Part shown: positions 13,286 to 15,060 of the stretch, in pieces
How the letters are laid out: each line of letters starts with the position of its first letter
Position numbering within the stretch: position 1 is the first letter of the stretch
Assembly: GCA_934446455.1 (NCBI GenBank)
Contig: CAKSEE010000054.1
Coordinates: forward strand, 1-15,060
Origin: an uncultured Oscillospiraceae bacterium
GTDB lineage: Bacteria; Bacillota; Clostridia; Oscillospirales; Ruminococcaceae
Length of the DNA stretch: 15,060 bases
Reading direction: 5' to 3'
Program-made: the position numbers and the translations under genes
The notes under the pieces: generated by a model
The model's database searches: none
What the model saw: the letters and a program-made list of their open reading frames with translations, nothing else
What the model was told of the DNA's origin: nothing

Positions 13286-13759
13286 ATGGGATTTTTAGAT
13301 GATGTTATCAACACGACCAAGAGCGTTGCTGCAACAGCGGGCAAAATGACCGACGAGGCGGTGCAGTATTCCAAGCTCAAGATAAAGACCGCACAGCTCA
13401 ACAGCGATATCAAGAACAAGTTTGAGAAGCTCGGCGCGCTTATTTACCAGATGGCAAAGACAGACGAAAAGGGCAACGAGGAGTTCGACCTGCTTATTGG
13501 CGAAATTGACGACTGCTATATGATGCTCGACGATATCGAGGCAAAGCTCAACGAGCTTAAGAAAGAGGTAGTATGCCCCGGCTGCGGCGCCAAGACCAAG
13601 AACGACAACGCATTCTGCCCCAGGTGCGGCGCCAAGCTGCCCGTAAAGGAGCAGCCCGCTGCCCCTGCAGAGGCTCCTGCCGCACAGGACGCTCCTGCCG
13701 CTGAGGAAAAGGCGCAGGATATTCCCGTTGTTGAGTCCGAGAAGAAGGACGAGCAATAA
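13286..13759 (+). CDS. Small zinc-ribbon protein with helical N-terminus
   Basis: A 157-residue soluble protein. Residues 5-95 are helical and heptad-like (KMTDEAVQYSKLKIKTAQLNSDIKNKFEKLGALIYQ and DDIEAKLNELKKEV), suggesting a coiled coil. A zinc ribbon follows with cysteines at 97, 100, 111 and 114 (CPGC...CPRC), and the tail (about 120-157) is rich in Pro, Ala and Glu and probably disordered. Proteins of this build are common in Firmicutes and mostly uncharacterised; the ribbon may bind protein or nucleic acid. The ATG at 13286 has AAAGGAG eight bases upstream, decisive against the earlier open codons at 13220. It is 22 bases ahead of galT on the same strand, so they are probably co-transcribed, but no functional tie to galactose is evident. 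Confidence 0.85.
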   Translation: MGFLDDVINTTKSVAATAGKMTDEAVQYSKLKIKTAQLNSDIKNKFEKLGALIYQMAKTDEKGNEEFDLLIGEIDDCYMMLDDIEAKLNELKKEVVCPGCGAKTKNDNAFCPRCGAKLPVKEQPAAPAEAPAAQDAPAAEEKAQDIPVVESEKKDEQ

Positions 13760-13781
13760 ACCGAAAGGACAATAAGGAAAA

Positions 13782-14759
13782 ATGGCTGAACTGAGATGGA
13801 ATCCTCTCATTAACGACTGGGTGATGATAGCCTCACACAGGCAGAATCGCCCGCAGATGCCCAAGGACTGGTGCCCGTTCTGCCCTAGCGGCGGGCGCGT
13901 ACCCGATTACGATGTAATGGAGTACGACAACGATTTTCCTGCGCTCTCGCAGAATCCGCCGCCCATGGACGATGTGGCGAACGACTTCTTCAGGACCGCG
14001 CCGTCCTACGGCAAGTGCGAGGTTATTCTGTACTCTCCCGAGCACACAAAGACCCTCAAGGAGCTGCCGCTTGACCATGTAAACAAGCTGGTGCACCTCT
14101 GGTGCGAGCGCTTTGAAGCCCTGCGCGCGGACGAGAAGATAAAGTTCGTGTTCATTTTTGAGAACAGGGGCGACGTCGTTGGCGTTACCATGCCGCACCC
14201 GCACGGACAGATATACGGCTACAGCTTTATCCCCAAGAAGATAGAGCTTGAGGACAAGGCGTTCCGCGCGAGCGTTGAGGAGAAGCACAAGTGCCTCTGC
14301 TGCGATATGCTGGAGCATGAAGCGGCGGACGGCAGGCGCGTTATCTTTGAGAACGACAGCTTTACGGTGTTCCTCCCGTTCTTCTGCGAGTACCCCTACG
14401 GTATCTACATCATGGCAAAGCGCCACGTTCAGTACATAAGCGAGCTTGACGAGAAGGAGCGCCGCGACCTCGCGGACATCGTGAAGAAGTGCGCTGGTAC
14501 TCTCGACAGTCTGTTCGGCTATAACTTCCCGTATATGATGTGTATGTACAACGCCCCTGTAAACAGCGGCGATGTATCGCACCACCACTTCCACATAGCA
14601 TTCTTCCCGCCCATGAGGAGCGCGGAGAAGCAGAAATTCAACGCTTCAAGCGAAACAGGTGCATGGGCGCACTGCAACCCCACCGCGCCCGAGGCTACCT
14701 CCGAGGAGCTTCGCGCGGCGTACGCGCGCTTTATGGAGAGCGACAACAGCAAGACCTGA
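13782..14759 (+). CDS. galT: Galactose-1-phosphate uridylyltransferase (class I, HIT superfamily)
   Basis: Exchanges UMP between UDP-glucose and galactose-1-phosphate, the second Leloir step, via a uridylyl-histidine intermediate. The 325 residues are slightly shorter than the roughly 348 of the E. coli enzyme. The active-site motif HPHGQ is at 139-143, with H141 the nucleophile. The structural zinc ligands match the class: C31, C34 (CPFC), H88 (SPEHTKTL) and H139. The second-domain metal site includes the HHHFH cluster (267-271). Family ends are intact (LRWNPLINDWV at the start, TSEELR near the end). Two weak ribosome binding sites precede the ATG: AAAGGA at 13764-13769 (a little far) and AAGGA at 13774-13778 (a little near). 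It shares a transcript with the zinc-ribbon gene. The galK counterpart is at 1019-2266 in a separate operon; no galE is in the window. Confidence 0.95.
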   Translation: MAELRWNPLINDWVMIASHRQNRPQMPKDWCPFCPSGGRVPDYDVMEYDNDFPALSQNPPPMDDVANDFFRTAPSYGKCEVILYSPEHTKTLKELPLDHVNKLVHLWCERFEALRADEKIKFVFIFENRGDVVGVTMPHPHGQIYGYSFIPKKIELEDKAFRASVEEKHKCLCCDMLEHEAADGRRVIFENDSFTVFLPFFCEYPYGIYIMAKRHVQYISELDEKERRDLADIVKKCAGTLDSLFGYNFPYMMCMYNAPVNSGDVSHHHFHIAFFPPMRSAEKQKFNASSETGAWAHCNPTAPEATSEELRAAYARFMESDNSKT

Positions 14760-14772
14760 CGCAGATATAAGC

Positions 14773-14814
14773 AAACCGCCGCAGGCAGAACTTCTGTCAT
14801 GCGGCGGTTTTTTT
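14773..14814 (+). terminator. Strong rho-independent terminator after galT
   Basis: AAACCGCCGCA (14773-14783) pairs perfectly with TGCGGCGGTTT (14800-14810). The loop contains a small second stem (CAGAA/TTCTG). Seven T residues (14808-14814) follow. It lies 13 bases after the galT stop. Confidence 0.93.
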
Positions 14815-14821
14815 GGCGGGC

Positions 14822-15060
14822 GGAGTGCCTCCGCCGTCAGTTCCGGCTGAATGCGCTGTCTTGGCGCAGGTTTTCACACGCGGGCGGGGCGGCGGAGTGC
14901 CTCCGCTGTCGGTTCCGGCTGAATGCGCTGTCTTGGCGCAGGTTTTCACACGCGGGCGGGGCGGCGGAGTGCCTCCGCTGTCGGTTCCGGCTGAATGCGC
15001 TGTCTTGGCGCAGGTTTTCACACGCGGGCGGGGCGGCGGAGTGCCTCCGCTGTCGGTTCC
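14822..15060. repeat. 72-base tandem repeat array running off the right edge
   Basis: Four copies begin at 14822, 14894, 14966 and 15038; the last is cut after 23 bases. Copies two and three are identical over all 72 bases; copy one differs at only two positions. Each unit opens with a GCGGAG-TGC-CTCCGC hairpin (the first copy lacks one outer pairing base) and contains GGTTCCGG. Because 72 is a multiple of three, several frames stay open, and on the minus strand a 24-residue peptide repeat can be translated, but there is no start signal or ribosome binding site. Most likely a non-coding minisatellite; the array starts just after the galT terminator. Confidence 0.93.

Noticed and set aside
14797..15021. 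Minus-strand peptide of three 24-residue repeats as a possible repetitive protein
   Set aside because: A repeat whose period is a multiple of three opens several frames automatically; there is no start signal, and the frame runs into the galT terminator.
14822..15060. CRISPR array
   Set aside because: The units are contiguous and identical over the full 72 bases, with no unique spacers and no cas genes nearby.

Overview
The window looks like a chromosomal segment of a fairly GC-rich Clostridia-type Firmicute, plausibly a gut Oscillospiraceae/Ruminococcaceae relative. The reasons are strong AGGAGG ribosome binding sites, sigma-A promoters with 17-base spacers, and gene families typical of that group: a clostridial-type galactokinase, a YtrA-like GntR regulator with an ABC exporter, and an ECF sigma/anti-sigma pair. 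The genus cannot be fixed from the sequence. No phage genes, transposases, CRISPR arrays, tRNAs or rRNAs were seen.

Layout from left to right. The 3' end of hflX (+) enters from the left edge. It converges on a minus-strand pair in which rodA/ftsW is followed by galK, read from one strong promoter near 3549-3577. A terminator hairpin separates these from a large minus-strand gene (3686-6220) for a PAS/GAF-like/GGDEF/EAL protein in which both c-di-GMP catalytic motifs appear destroyed. Next on the minus strand is an ECF sigma factor whose gene overlaps that of its membrane anti-sigma partner (7521-8087 and 6433-7521), with its own promoter and terminator. A 331-base divergent region holds two back-to-back sigma-A promoters. 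The rightward one drives a six-gene operon (8419-11512): GntR/YtrA regulator, small soluble protein, small membrane protein, ABC ATPase and two membrane subunits, all tightly spaced or overlapping. A perfect 14-base palindrome lies over the -10 box of this operon.

After a terminator at 11643-11681, a single-gene unit with a near-consensus promoter encodes a BrxD/DUF2791-like ATPase with none of its usual partner genes nearby. Then another promoter, a structured leader, a small zinc-ribbon protein and galT, closed by a strong terminator at 14773-14814. The right edge is a 72-base tandem array, at least 3.3 copies, which runs out of the window.

Functionally, the two Leloir-pathway genes galK and galT lie in separate operons about 11.5 kb apart, each behind a non-galactose gene (rodA; zinc ribbon). 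Both operon leaders carry the same 18-base hairpin with one mismatch. The middle of the window is mainly envelope and signalling genes. The items most worth following up are the orphan BrxD-like ATPase, the doubly degenerate GGDEF-EAL protein, the ABC operon with an altered signature motif and two small accessory proteins, the anti-sigma factor with an acidic cysteine-periodic linker, the shared leader hairpin, and the 72-base repeat.
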